Source: Annona cherimola (Eukaryota > Streptophyta > Magnoliopsida > Magnoliales > Annonaceae). From it: a stretch of 64,000 nucleotides of DNA. The notes under the pieces were generated by a model, which was not told where the DNA came from, ran no database searches, and saw only the letters and a program-made list of their open reading frames with translations. Numbering within the stretch: position 1 is the first letter of the stretch; each line of letters opens with the position of its first letter. A program made the position numbers and the translations under genes. Below are positions 36,266-48,043 of the stretch, one piece after another. The stretch covers positions 81,173,221 to 81,237,220 of the forward strand of contig CM059973.1 in the NCBI GenBank assembly GCA_030490835.1. The letters run 5' to 3'.

Positions 36266-36814
36266 GGGCCTGCAATTATTCTTAAGAAAAAAAAATAAAA
36301 GGTTTTTAGGGGATTCTTAAGTGGGAAATATTTCAATTAAGACTAATTTCATTGAAACTTTAGGCATAACGGTCAGTTTGAGCCTATTTAAATGTTTTTG
36401 TTACATCAAAATAATAATTTTATTTAGTTTTACGTCACCGCAAAAAACTCAATTTCAACCGCCAATTATTCGCAGCAAACCATTGACTGTTAACAACAAA
36501 AATTGTACTCACATAAAAAAAAAAAAAAAAAAAAATGTAACTCATTTTGTAGAATGAACGCATTATTGTGCATAATAATTATAAGTAACAAAACTTTATT
36601 GTTTCTATAAGTAGTCATTTATAAGTGAAATTTTTTTTTTTTTTTGCTGCTAAAGAACATTAGCTACAAAATAATTACAACCACGTAAATAATTTCCTTC
36701 TAAGAGTGAGTGTATGCAACAAAGTATTTGCAACAAGATTACATTTTGTAGCAAAATTTTTTAAAACTTTTTACCACAAGAATTGGTTGCCAAAAAATAA
36801 ATTTCTTTGAGTTC

Positions 36815-37115
36815 CATTTGGCATTTGTGTAAAAAGAATTTCGTCACCTCATATACATCTTTTGATATAATTTCACATTTTTATGATAATTTATGATTTC
36901 ACATCTTTTTTTGAAATAAATAATTTCACATCTTAACTATATAACCACTAGACTTTTTCTATTATTCTTTCTATATTCTAATTATTTTTATACAACTATT
37001 CTATTTTTTATTTTTATTTTTAACTCCTAATCATTTGCTATATCATATTTTATTACTAAATTACATTTAAATTAAAAAAAATTCATCTTTTTTGCTGATT
37101 ACTAAACACACCAGT
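36815..37115. mobile_element. Degenerate Tourist-like MITE
   Basis: The left edge TTCCATTTGGCATTTGTG and right edge GATTACTAAACACACCAG are weak inverted ends. The interior (CTATTTTTTATTTTTATTTT and CATTTGCTATATCATATTTT) follows the family order. Boundaries are uncertain. Confidence 0.5.
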
Positions 37116-39536
37116 GTGAACGTTAGCCTTGTCTAAAAAAAATCGTCTTTCGTTTTTTTTTTTTTTTTTTTTTCCTGATTGGGAAAAGTCAACTTTCTTG
37201 AATATTCGAATACTTACATACGGAATATCAAATTGTGCAGTTTAAAGATAGTATAAAAGTTATAACTTCTACGACCAACCTAAATATTAAATTAAGATAT
37301 TTTCACATACATGTCGAACATATAAAAATGAATAATATAAACTATTTTTATTTAATAAAAAATCAAGATGGAGCTCAACTTCCAAGTTAGATGAGAAATT
37401 TAGGCGAGACTAATCTTATTGAAACATTTTCCTTTATAAATGAGGCCTTAAAATCATTTTAAGTGTGGAATGACTAATGAGTGATGGCACAACTTCTACT
37501 GTTCTACATGTATCATTACATTCATTACGGCTATTTTCCACTTAAATATATCATGAGTCATGTACATGGATTTGTTGCAGTATTTTTGTTGATCTTGATT
37601 TGTCCTAAAAATTATCTGATGTCTTCACTCTTTTCTGTTTTTTTTTTTTTTTGTAAATTTCAAATTGTTTCATTTTGTTAAATATCAAATATATTCATTT
37701 TCTGATTCTAATTTAATCTATTGAACTAATTTTTTTTAATTGTAATTTTCATTTCCTGTTCATCCATACAAACATTGCCATTGCAGCTCGATTTATTTTA
37801 TGTTTTGAACTTATCTATAACAACACTAATTCTCTCCTTATACCAGAATTGAATGACATAATATTACATGCCCCCCAGATTCTTGACAAGGTGGGTCTTC
37901 CATTTTGGTTGCGAATTCATAATTCAGGTTGGTGGAATTATTTGGTGGGGTCCTGCATCTTTGAAACAAACTGCCCGCTTCCACAAGCTCATGACGTTTT
38001 CCGCATCACTTCGTCGTTTCTTGAATTTGCTGTGGGTCTCCTCCCCCTTGTACATAACTTGTCACTCAAATATTAGAGGGACCCAGATTCAAATTAGATG
38101 GATTGTTGAGTACTATGTGGTGACCCAAGCGCAACATAATGATGATGAGGTGGAATCGAATTAATGAGGTAATCTTGTGTTGATCGAAACCTCAATTTCA
38201 GCAAATACATTGCCCCCGTTATTTATTTATTTATTTATTTTTAAAATTATTTAACTACATGCAAGTTGGTGAAATTTTGATACATATTAGTCGTCCCAGC
38301 AATATCTTAGAAAGTATCTTGCCAATCGTCTGAATCATATTGACATCACTTAGGTAGGCGCAACACCATAAAAGGCTACTCACAGCATCATTGTTTTGTT
38401 ATTTAATTCATTAGACAAACCTAATTAATCAAATTCCGATAGCGACAGCCAAGATCATGTCATGTGAGAACCTGGCTCTTGCATCGTGTACAACGCAGCG
38501 TACTCATATATTATAACATGCCAACATCCCGTTGTTATCTCTAGTACTAAAAGGTCCCTCGTGTGGCCGAATTGCCGATCAAAAATCAAACTTCATGATT
38601 ATCTACATGTCTCGTCAGTAAGCAGGAATTAATTATAATAAGAGCAAGTAATCTTTAGCCATCATCTCTACCACCTAAAAAGAGCAGAGTGAGCTAGTGA
38701 TGCCACAAAGTGTATCAAATCTCATTAGCTTTAAGAAAAAGGACTGATCTTTTTGTCACTTTTGTTTGGGTTTGATTAAGTATGAAATTGCAACTGTAGG
38801 ATAAAAAAGAGAGAACTTTTTCCTTATCTCCGCAGTATATAAAATATGGTGGATGTTACAATCAGATCCCATGCTCGTTTCTAGATATCATGCCCACTGA
38901 GTTAGAAGCTCCGAATTTCTTTGCTGCTATCATTGTTAGAACCTAGAAAGATAAGATAAGCATCGAAGAATTATGGAAATTATATATGGATGAGTGGTTG
39001 TGGAGTGTGGACATGTCCTTTGAATGGAAATGCTACTGTTGAAATGGTTGGAAATGGGTTGCACATTTTTTGTGGTGGCACATACAACTCACCCAACAAA
39101 AGTGTACGTACAGCTGGTTACTTTACTGGGGTGCATCGAAATATCTGACAGCCGAAGAAATATAGAGACAGGGACAAAAAAGGGAAAATGGTGCCAACTT
39201 TAAGAATTTCTTGGCGCATCCCACGCGGCAAGTGCATTTCACCTCTCGTCCTTTACCACTATGCAGAAAACCCTCACGACCCAAGCGTCTTGTGGGCCCC
39301 ATCTATTGATTTTGTACGCCATAGGCATGTTCCATTGCTGTCCATTTTGTGGGTCCCAAAAGGTAGGTGTTTTTTTTTTTAAATTTGATTTCATCGTAGA
39401 GCTAGTGCATCGACCCACTTCTCCATTTCAGTACAATTGCAAATTTAATTTAATCACATGAACTAATTAAAATTAGGATTAAAAATCAAGTCTATGAGGC
39501 CATCCTCAAGGCACTGAGGTTGGATAGGGCAAAATT
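37116..39536. other. Intergenic DNA, no gene supported
   Basis: Long T-tracts lie at about 37154-37173 and 37637-37652. Open frames at 37849-38164 overlap in two frames and are not recognisable. A unique mixed-composition patch spans 38430-39420. No repeat ends were found. Confidence 0.5.
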
Positions 39537-39911
39537 TATTGAGTATATTCTATACAATAATAATAACACCACTTGAAATAATCCTACAATACTACTTGAA
39601 AATAATCTTATAATACTACTTGGAAATAAATGATCAAAACAATACGTTTATCCCACAACAATTGTACTCATGACAAAAATATTTTTCTAGATGAAAAACT
39701 AAATATTACAAAGGGTACAAGAGCAACATACCTCAAAAAACCAAACCCAACAGCACTTTCTAGCCTAGCCCAAATTTTGGCCAAGCTTGATCTCAAAACA
39801 ACATTAGTTGTTGCATTCTAGTTGTTGGGAAAGGGGAGGACCAACCTCCTTTTTATAGTGAAATATGTCTATCCCATTTCCTCACACTAGACGAGAGGTT
39901 AAGTCTCAACA
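39537..39911 (-). repeat. 3' LTR of the copia element
   Basis: It aligns along its length with 44035-44424. Shared blocks include AATACTACTTGAAAATAAT, GATGAAAAACTAAATATTAC and the CTCAACA end. The TG-type terminus at 39537 has mutated to TATTGA. Confidence 0.5.
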
Positions 39912-40129
39912 CCCTCTCTTAAATTGAACCATCCAAATTATAAAGGCCAAGTAAGTTTCTTAATGCTATAAATACTTAAGTTTTTAAAGGTTTACTAAAT
40001 ACGTGTGCCACTTGACAAGATGTCTTACAATATGCAAGCTTGATTTCCTTCTGTTTCACCAACTAACAAATGAAATAATATCATATGTCAATGTGCTTGC
40101 TTCTTCCATAATGAATTGAATTTTTTGCA

Positions 40130-43100
40130 GATGCAATTGTTAAATTATTATCATAACATATGCGAAGTGGCAAATTTTCTTGGTAATTCAACCCTATGAG
40201 TATATTTTTCAGCTAGATAACTTGGCATACACATGCTATTACTATAATGTACTTCGCTTCCATGGCAGATAGGGTTTCGATCGGCTGCTTCTTTGATGAC
40301 CATTATACCTCTCGATCTCCATTAAAGAAGACATATCCAAGAATACCTTTTCTGTCGTTTAGATCTCTTGCATAATCACTGTCAACGAAACCTGTAAGAC
40401 AAAATTTTTGTTATCTTATAAAATGTCAAGATTTTTTTGTCTTATTCAAGTAATGCAAGATCCTTTTTGCAGTTTGAAAAAGCATTTCTCTTGGACTTTT
40501 GATGAATTTGCTAATCAAATTAACTATATACATGATATCCGGTCTTGTAGCTATCAAATACATCAAAATTGCTCCCAATCTGCGTATATAAAGTACTGTC
40601 TTCCTCCAAGATTGTCTTTAGAACATTTAAATCCTAGAACAACTAGAGTACATGCAAGTTTACTTGTTTTCATATGAAAATATTATAGAATTTCTTTCAA
40701 ATACTTCTTTTTAGTTATGAAAATGCTCTTTTTCGACTAATCAACCTCAATTCCCCTAGATAATAATTCATGAGGCCCATATCAGTTATTTTAAATTCTT
40801 TTTTATTAATTATTTAAATTCATCAATCATAAATTGATATTCTTAGTATATATCAAATTATCCACACATAAGCAAACAATCAACATTTTATCTCATTTTC
40901 CATATCTCACATAAAGAGTATGTTCATATAAACATTTGATGAATCCTAAATGAGAATCAATGCGACTGTACCATGCTTGAGGGGTCTGCTTTAAACCATA
41001 CAGAGCCTTTTCAATCTATAGACTTTATTTATACTATTGGTTTGATAAAACTAGGAGTTCCATATGCACCTCTTCAAGTAGATCTCCATGTAGAAAAACA
41101 TACTTTACATCCGACTAAAAAATGGATTATGAATTTTGAGCAGCCAATGAGAGAACTAACTTAATTGTTCTTGCCGAGCTACAGGTCAAAAACTTCATCA
41201 TAGTTAATTTCAGCTTTTTGCTAGTTGTCCATAGTAACAAGTCTAGCTTTATACTTTTCAACTTCACCATTTCCATTGTTTTCATTCTATAAACCTGCTT
41301 TACACCAATGAGTTTATGTCCGTTGGAAAGATCAACCAATTTTCATATTTTTTTCTATTGAATTTATTTCTTCTTTCATTGCATTCTTCCATTTTTATGG
41401 ATCAATTTCAGAAAAGAAAGCAAAATTTGCAAGTGAAGTTTCATCATCCAAATTGATTGCTTTGGAGTTCTTCGGAGGTGTAACATTTACTTCACTGATA
41501 TTCGATGAAACTACATCTCTTAATGACTCTTTTCTTTTAGATGATGATTCTCTTCTAGGTGAAATAGTTTCTCCAACATTCTGCTTGATTTTGGAAGTTC
41601 TTTTTTATTTTATATAAAATCCATAGGAATAATCTTTTCCTTATTTTCTGTCCATTGAAAAACCTTATCTTCGACAAAAGTTACATCTTCACTATTCATA
41701 ATCTTTTTAGTTGAGATTATACAGTTGATAAATCTTAAAATTATCATTGTATTCAATAAAAATACATACATCACTTTTGTCATTTAACTTTTTTCTCTTT
41801 TCATTAAGAAAACGAGCATAAGCAATACGATAAAAAATTTTGAGATGTGTTGCACTTGGCTTATAGTCATTTCATGCTTCTTTTAGCGTCATATTTCTTA
41901 CACTTTTGTTGGGAACATGTTTAATACATGAACATTACAATTCACAACTTTTGCCCAAAATATTTTTGATAAAGATTTTATTTTCGGCATACTTCTGACC
42001 ATGTCCATACTTTTTTGGTTTTTTCTTTCTGCAACTTTATTTTGTTGTGGAGTATATGCTATTGTAAGTTAGTGATTTCTATTAAAAAATTAGAATTTGA
42101 TACTATAATTTTTACAAATTCAAAAAAAAACATTTGAGGCATATTCACCATCTTGGTTAGTTCTTAGGCATTTAATAAGATGACCACTTTTCTTTTAAAT
42201 GAATAATTTAAACCTTTGAAACACTAAAAATGCTTCTAACTTCTCTTCAAGAAAGAAAACTCATGTTCTTATGCTAAAATTACCAATAAAGATTATAAAA
42301 CACCTTTTATCTCTAAATGAACGTGGTTCAATAGAATCTAAATGAACAATCTCTCAAGTTCCTTAGCCCTTCTTGACTGACCCATTAGAAAAAAATCAAA
42401 TGTTGCTTTCCCATTATGCAGTTTTCATATGCATCATTCAGATAATTAATCGATGAGAATTATGTTACCATATTTTTATACAATAATTTTAGTCCACTAA
42501 AATCAAACGTCCAAATCTTAAATGCCAAAGTCATGAATCATTTTTCACAATAATATTAAAACATGAAAATCTTTCGTTCTGAATATGATGAGAAAATATT
42601 CTATTTGGTGTCATCATGATATTTGCAATGACTTGTTTCTGCTCATTTTCAATTTTACAATATTCATTCTTCATGCTAGTCTCATATCTCTTCTCCAAAA
42701 GTTTTTCCACACTGAACAAATTATTTTTCAACTTTGGTACAAAAAAGATATTAGATATATGTTATTCGTTTTTTGCCTGAATTTGAATTTTCTTTTTTTC
42801 ACAATTTAAGTGGTGGAATTATCACCAAAGTTGGCAATAGAATGAAAATTTTATAGAACAATTCTTTATTTTCACATATATGATTATTAGAAACAGTATT
42901 CAAGTACCATATAGAATATTCAGTTTCATGTGTAGCATTGCATGTTAGAAGCAAAGTTTCTATCATTTTTTTTTCTATATGATTACTAATTCCTCATTTG
43001 TAGAATTACTATAGCATTATAACTATAATGACCAAATTTATTACAATTATAATATTGCATTTCAGACTTATCTGCTTTGTCATAATTTTCTCTTTTTTAC

Positions 43101-43925
43101 ATTTGTTCAAGTGCTCAACCACAACCTTGGTCACATCCATAATTGCCTCATCTATTTTAATAGAATTCTTGAGTCTAAATCTCTATGCGAGCTTCATTTG
43201 CATTAAATTTTTTTCTTTCTTTTTCTCGATTACCTTGGCCTTTACCATGTATAGTACCTCTACCTGTTTCTGTATTTGAATCACTAAATTCTTGTTTTGT
43301 CTGTAATACTTGCTCTTCAGTTGAGCTTTGACTTATTTTGACTTCATGTTCCATTACTTCGTCACTTGATTTATCAAATAAATCTTTAGATTCTTCAATT
43401 TGACATATCATCTCAAAATTTGGAGTCAAATCTAAGAATTTTTTGTATGAAAAAAATATTGGCAACTTTTTTACTATTAGCTTTTATTTGATTGATAATA
43501 ACTAATGTATGAGAAAAATAATATATCACTGATTCTGACGATTTCATATTGAGATTTTCAAACTTAGCTTTTAAGACTTATAATCGAACAGCCTTAACAT
43601 GTGCGATTCTTTGAAAAATTCTTTTTAAGGATAATCCAGGCTTCATGAGATGTTTCTGTTGCTGCAATCTTTTCAAAAATTTCTTCTATTGCTTGGTGTA
43701 GAAACATAAGAGCCTTCTGGTCTTTTTTCTTACATCGTTTAATTCAATTTTGTATGCCTATTACATAACATTTTCTGCTTTTGGTATCGATTCTTCATAC
43801 CTATTTTCAATAATATCTTGAATATAAAATTTAAAAACAACTTTCATCTAAGTTTTTCAATGTTCATAATTTTTGCTTGTGAGCTTTGAAATTTGTATTT
43901 GCATAGTACCGTTGGTTGAAGCCAT
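40130..43925 (-). pseudogene. Decayed copia gag-pol reading frame
   Basis: Read on the minus strand with frame changes. Gag starts at 43925 (MASTNGTMQIQISKL) and is stopped early, where a conserved tryptophan codon has become TGA. A gag segment is open at 43465-43175. The zinc knuckle near 43060-43030 reads YNCNKFGH with its first cysteine lost to tyrosine. A protease-like WYLNT block is near 42905. Integrase-core traces lie between 42450 and 41850. Reverse transcriptase begins near 41339 with the GHKLIGVKQVYRMKT block. RNase H is seen near 40380-40260, with a YVFF block and SSKKQP. No segment is long enough to be functional. Confidence 0.5.
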
Positions 43926-44016
43926 TTGAGAGGATTCTTAACTTAGCTTATGTAGGGTTTTGTTTAGAAGACAATTTTTGCTCACCTTAACACAACTCAA
44001 CAATATTAAAGCCAAT

Positions 44017-44034
44017 GCTGCCTTTGATACCACT
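44017..44034 (-). other. Copia primer-binding site
   Basis: Immediately inside the 5' LTR the minus strand reads TGGTATCAAAGGCAGC, close to the initiator-methionine tRNA complement (TGGTATCAGAGC) typical of plant copia elements. Confidence 0.5.
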
Positions 44035-44424
44035 TGTTGAAAATATTATACACACTAACAATAACACTGCTTAGAAATAGTCTCACAATACTATGTGGAA
44101 ATAATCTCACAATACTACTCGAAAATAACTAATCAAAACAACTCGTATACCACAACAATTACGCTGATGACAAAAAATATTTTTTGAGATGAAAAACTAA
44201 ATATTACAATGCTACAAGAACAACATACTTGAAAAAAAAAAATTCAAACGCAAAAGTACTTTCTATCCTAGCAAAAAATACGGCCTAGATTGACCCTAAA
44301 ACAGTTTCACATGTTACCTTGTGATGGTTTGGAAAGAGGAGACTAACCCCACCCTTTTACAGTGAAATGGGCCCCTCGCATTTCTTTACACTATTAACAT
44401 AGTATAGGTGGTTAAGCCTCAACA
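44035..44424 (-). repeat. 5' LTR of the copia element
   Basis: 390 bp, bounded TGTTGA on the left and CTCAACA on the right of the plus strand. Substitutions and small indels separate it from its partner LTR, with roughly one base in five or six differing by eye; no exact count was made. Confidence 0.5.
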
Positions 44425-46462
44425 AAATATACAGATAATTGCTTATATTTTTAGATATTCCAAATTAGGTTTTAAAAAATATAATAAATAAATTTGTTTT
44501 ACTTTTTGATGTTATATATTTGTTTTATTAGTTACAAAGTGAAAGTGACTGTTTTGGTTTGTTAGCGATGCTGATTTGGACCGTAGAATAAGCAGTGTGA
44601 ACAGTTGGATGCTGTGGATGAAAAACATGGATGCCTTGCACGTGGAGAGAGAAAGAACCTTATCCCGTGTTTTAATTTTGTACAAGTGGGTTGTATAGTT
44701 TATTAATCTGCACAACTGTTCTTATTTCCAAACGAAATATGTGCCCCTTTCATCTGACTTTCTACTCCGTATACACATGGACCCAAACAGTGCTAGGCTT
44801 CTTCCCTCTCGAAGGTACCCAACATCAGTAGTGTTTCTGCATCTCTCGGGCATTCATTCCAGGCACCAAGCAAATCACCATAAAAAGCCATAAATATGCA
44901 AAATGGCCATATGATCTCTACCCATGCGGAGGACCAGCATATACGAACGGTCTGGATTCCGATTCTTGGAAACCAGAGTGCAGACATAGACACCTGAGTG
45001 TCGTCACGTGATACCCCGTGGCGTGTGGACATTCAATCAGGAATAGAAAGAAAGGGGAGCATTTTCCACGTTCCTACGTTTGTGGAGTGGCAAAAACGCA
45101 AAGACAGCCCACCACATGTCTCCATTCACGCCACAACAATCATGCTGTCTACATGGACGCCAGTAGAGTATTATTTTCCGACCTGACCTCATACATCCAG
45201 CTTTGTAAGTATAGCCAGCTGATCGGCTGGCCATGCTGGGAGTTCGATCAGGACAGATTCTCCCAGTGGGGTCCGCATAGACTACCGTGGATGGCATCCG
45301 AAACTGCATTCCCCAAATCAGGAGGCTTCACCACCACGATTCCCGTCCGTTTTGGCTAGGGAAGGCCGGCCCCGACGAGACATGCCTACGGTTATAACTG
45401 CTGTATCCTCAGTGATATCCATGCATACTACTACAACTCTGGGGCCCTCCATCCCTTCTCTCATGATGCCTAATATTCCCTCACATTCGAACCATCCGAT
45501 AGTCATTTTTTATATTAAATATATATATATATTTATTTTTATTTTTTTTTGGGGGGGGGGGGGCTTGGTCAAAACTGTTTTTGAATGGAATATGAACGCC
45601 TAATCAATCGATTTGAAATGGAGAGTTTTTATTTTGGAATCACGTGACACATGCTTATCAAGATAATATTTAAGCAGGATTTTCTTTTTTGGAATCTCCA
45701 AATTTCAGGTGATTCGTCTGATGTTATGGCGATCTAATTGGGTGTTGGGATTTACAAAAGTTCCTGGCATATTGCTAACAACTGGCGAAGCTGTTAATAT
45801 TCTATATTGGGAGGTCGGCCAACGTTCCATGATTTCATGCATGGTTGGAGTAGATGGTCCTGATCAGCTCACTTGGCCATGTGGACGACTGAGCGGGTTG
45901 CACGAGTATCAAGTAACTCACCAGCACGATTCTCCCATCATATAATAACAGTACCAGTTGTATGATTTTCGTCTCACACGCTGCACAGACCAGAGCCCAA
46001 ATGCCCACTTGGGGGAACCAGTCCATGGTTTTGGAGCAGGAGGCCGCAGTTGAGAATGAGCCCAGCCAATAAGACAAACACAAGTGGGCTGCCAGCCAAT
46101 CCGAAGATGCCACCTCAGCCCTAGGGAATTTCATGTTTGGGATGAGGTCGTTTGCTCCTATCCCCGCAACCCTTACCTCGGAGTAAACATGGGCCCACAG
46201 CCCATCACCTCTACATGCCCCATACAACGGAAGATCCCACTCCGTCCTCAGGCATCTCTCTATAATATTATTGGAGCATTTAAAGTTATAAAAACCAACC
46301 AACTCGAGCACCAATTTGGTAGTCCACGGCTACATCCCGAACTGTAGATTTCCAACAAAAGACAAAAATTAGTACCCAAGAAGTAGAGGGGGGTGGGGAT
46401 GGGTGGGTTGAGATTTTGCTTGATACCCATCGGTTTTAATTTTTTTTTTTTTTTTTACCATT
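44425..46462. other. Intergenic DNA upstream of RAV, no gene supported
   Basis: It contains a G-run at about 45551-45563 next to a T-rich stretch and a long T-tract at about 46440-46456. The open frames 45018-45359 (plus) and 45835-46314 (minus, 159 aa) lie in moderately GC-rich unique sequence, but neither has a domain, a credible splice setting or a partner. It could hold distal RAV regulatory DNA. Confidence 0.5.
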
Positions 46463-46590
46463 GGATTCGAAAATGTTACAGTACACTGCAGTTTATGCTG
46501 GGGCGAGGGCCACAGGGGATGAATATGGATTCGAAAATGTTACAGTACACTGCAGTTTATGCTGGGGTGAGGGCCACAGGGGATGAATAT
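46463..46590. repeat. Recent tandem duplication, 64-bp period, upstream of RAV
   Basis: Units 46463-46526 and 46527-46590 are nearly identical; one C/T difference is visible in the GGGGCGAGGG/GGGGTGAGGG part. Each unit holds ACAGTACACTGCAGTTTATG. It lies about 410-540 bp before the RAV start codon, in the likely promoter region. Confidence 0.5.
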
Positions 46591-46903
46591 TAATCAAGGT
46601 ATTTGGAGGAGGAAATAAAAATAGGAAACAGCAGAGAGGCCATGCTCCAAGTCAGCCGCAGCATCAAAGCTCAGGGGGGGATGCACTTACACACTCATTC
46701 ATACACGGTCCTCAGTCATGTGAATCTCATCAACTTGCGTTGGGTGGGAGCCACACCTCTACATACATATATGACATACCATACAAAGCGCCAGCCCATG
46801 AATCTTCCCACCCTCCCTTCGAGTTGACCCACATCACAACCCATAAAATAAAATACTAATAAAACGCTACCCGAAATTTTATGCAAAAAACTAAAAATAT
46901 TAC

Positions 46904-46911
46904 TATATATA
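46904..46911 (+). promoter_or_regulatory. Probable TATA box of the RAV gene
   Basis: TATATATA, 92 bp before the ATG, followed by a pyrimidine-rich leader (CCACCCTCTCCGTCCTCTC from 46914) typical of plant 5' UTRs. Confidence 0.5.
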
Positions 46912-47002
46912 TTCCACCCTCTCCGTCCTCTCATTTGCAACCTCTTCCGAAGGAACATACGAGCTTAAGCTCCGTTTCGTTCTCTCCTTTTCTTCTGTGA
47001 AA

Positions 47003-48043
47003 ATGGATAGCAGTTGCATAGATGAGGCCACCAGCGAGTCGATTTCGATGTCGGCAGCGGCAGTGCCATCAAAGCACCAGCCTTCCAATCAGGGGCTGCA
47101 ACGGGTGGGCAGCGGCTCCAGCGTGGTGCTTGACCCCGAGGTCGGCGTGGAGGCCGAGTCGCGGAAGCTGCCGTCGTCCCAGTACAAGGGAGTAGTCCCC
47201 CAGCCCAACGGCCGCTGGGGCGCCCAGATCTACGAGAAGCACCAGCGCGTGTGGCTCGGCACCTTCAACGAGGAGGCGGAGGCCGCCCGTGCCTACGACG
47301 TTGCTGCTCAGCGCTTCCGCGGCCGCGATGCCGTCACCAATTTCAAGCCGCTGTCGGACGACGTCGCCGCGGACCAGGCCGAGGCCCACTTCCTGAATTC
47401 CCACTCCAAGCCCGAGATTGTCGACATGCTTCGGAAGCACACGTACAATGACGAGCTCCAGCAGAGCAGGCGCAGCTATAGCGGTCTGAGTGGCAAGGGG
47501 AAGAGGAGCGGCGGGGTGTTTGAGGAGGTGGGCAGCAGGGCAAAGGCCCGGGAGTCGCTCTTCGATAAGGCGGTCACACCCAGCGACGTCGGGAAGCTCA
47601 ACCGGCTTGTGATACCCAAGCAGCACGCGGAAAAGCACTTCCCGCTGCAAGCGGCGGCCGCGACTAAAGGCCTGCTGCTGAATTTCGAAGATGCTGACGG
47701 GAAGGTTTGGCGGTTCCGGTATTCGTATTGGAACAGTAGCCAGAGCTACGTTCTGACCAAAGGGTGGAGCCGATTCGTGAAGGAGAAGGGGTTGAAAGCG
47801 GGGGATGTGGTTAGCTTCCAGCGGTCGGTTGGGGCGGAGAAGCAGCTGTACATTGATTGGAAGCCGCGGGCAGCCGGGGTTCAACCGGTGGTCCGCCTCT
47901 TCGGGGTCGACATTTTCAAGATTCCGGTTGCGAACATTGCGGCCGTGGGCGCTGATGGGGAGGCTTGGAATGGCAAGAGGAGGAGAGAAGCGGAGTTCTT
48001 GGCTTATGAGTTTTGTAAGAGACAATGCATAGGAGCCTTGTAG
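47003..48043 (+). CDS. RAV1: RAV-type AP2/B3 transcription factor
   Basis: Intronless frame of 346 residues starting [18 protein letters not shown], the characteristic amino end of RAV/TEMPRANILLO proteins; a GTG codon two codons upstream is not a likely start. An AP2 domain lies at about residues 60-115 ([39 protein letters not shown]). A B3 domain lies at about 185-290 ([39 protein letters not shown]). The RLFGV repression motif is at 298-302. RAV proteins bind bipartite CAACA plus CACCTG sites in the nucleus and mostly repress growth, flowering and hormone-response genes. Length and domain order are normal for the family, and no break is seen. The coding sequence is markedly GC-rich, mainly at third positions, unlike its AT-rich surroundings; intronless RAV genes are usual. 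The exact paralogue (RAV1, RAV2 or TEM) cannot be told from sequence alone. Confidence 0.5.
   Translation: MDSSCIDEATSESISMSAAAVPSKHQPSNQGLQRVGSGSSVVLDPEVGVEAESRKLPSSQYKGVVPQPNGRWGAQIYEKHQRVWLGTFNEEAEAARAYDVAAQRFRGRDAVTNFKPLSDDVAADQAEAHFLNSHSKPEIVDMLRKHTYNDELQQSRRSYSGLSGKGKRSGGVFEEVGSRAKARESLFDKAVTPSDVGKLNRLVIPKQHAEKHFPLQAAAATKGLLLNFEDADGKVWRFRYSYWNSSQSYVLTKGWSRFVKEKGLKAGDVVSFQRSVGAEKQLYIDWKPRAAGVQPVVRLFGVDIFKIPVANIAAVGADGEAWNGKRRREAEFLAYEFCKRQCIGAL

Larger units (their letters stand above)
39537..44424 (-). mobile_element. Ty1/copia LTR retrotransposon, structurally complete but coding-dead
   Basis: Minus-strand element of about 4.9 kb. Two LTRs (39537-39911 and 44035-44424) bracket gag, protease, integrase, reverse transcriptase and RNase H in copia order. 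The primer-binding site (TGGTATCAAAGGCAGC on the minus strand, near 44032) and the polypurine tract (AAGAGAGGG next to the 3' LTR, near 39912-39920) are both visible. The immediate flanks AAATT (39532-39536) and AAATA (44425-44429) are a plausible 5-bp target duplication with one mismatch. Stops and frameshifts throughout, and clear LTR divergence, indicate an old insertion. Confidence 0.5.

Noticed and set aside
45835..46314. 159-residue minus-strand frame
   Set aside because: No domain, splice sites or regulatory context could be supported; kept only as a note in the intergenic entry.
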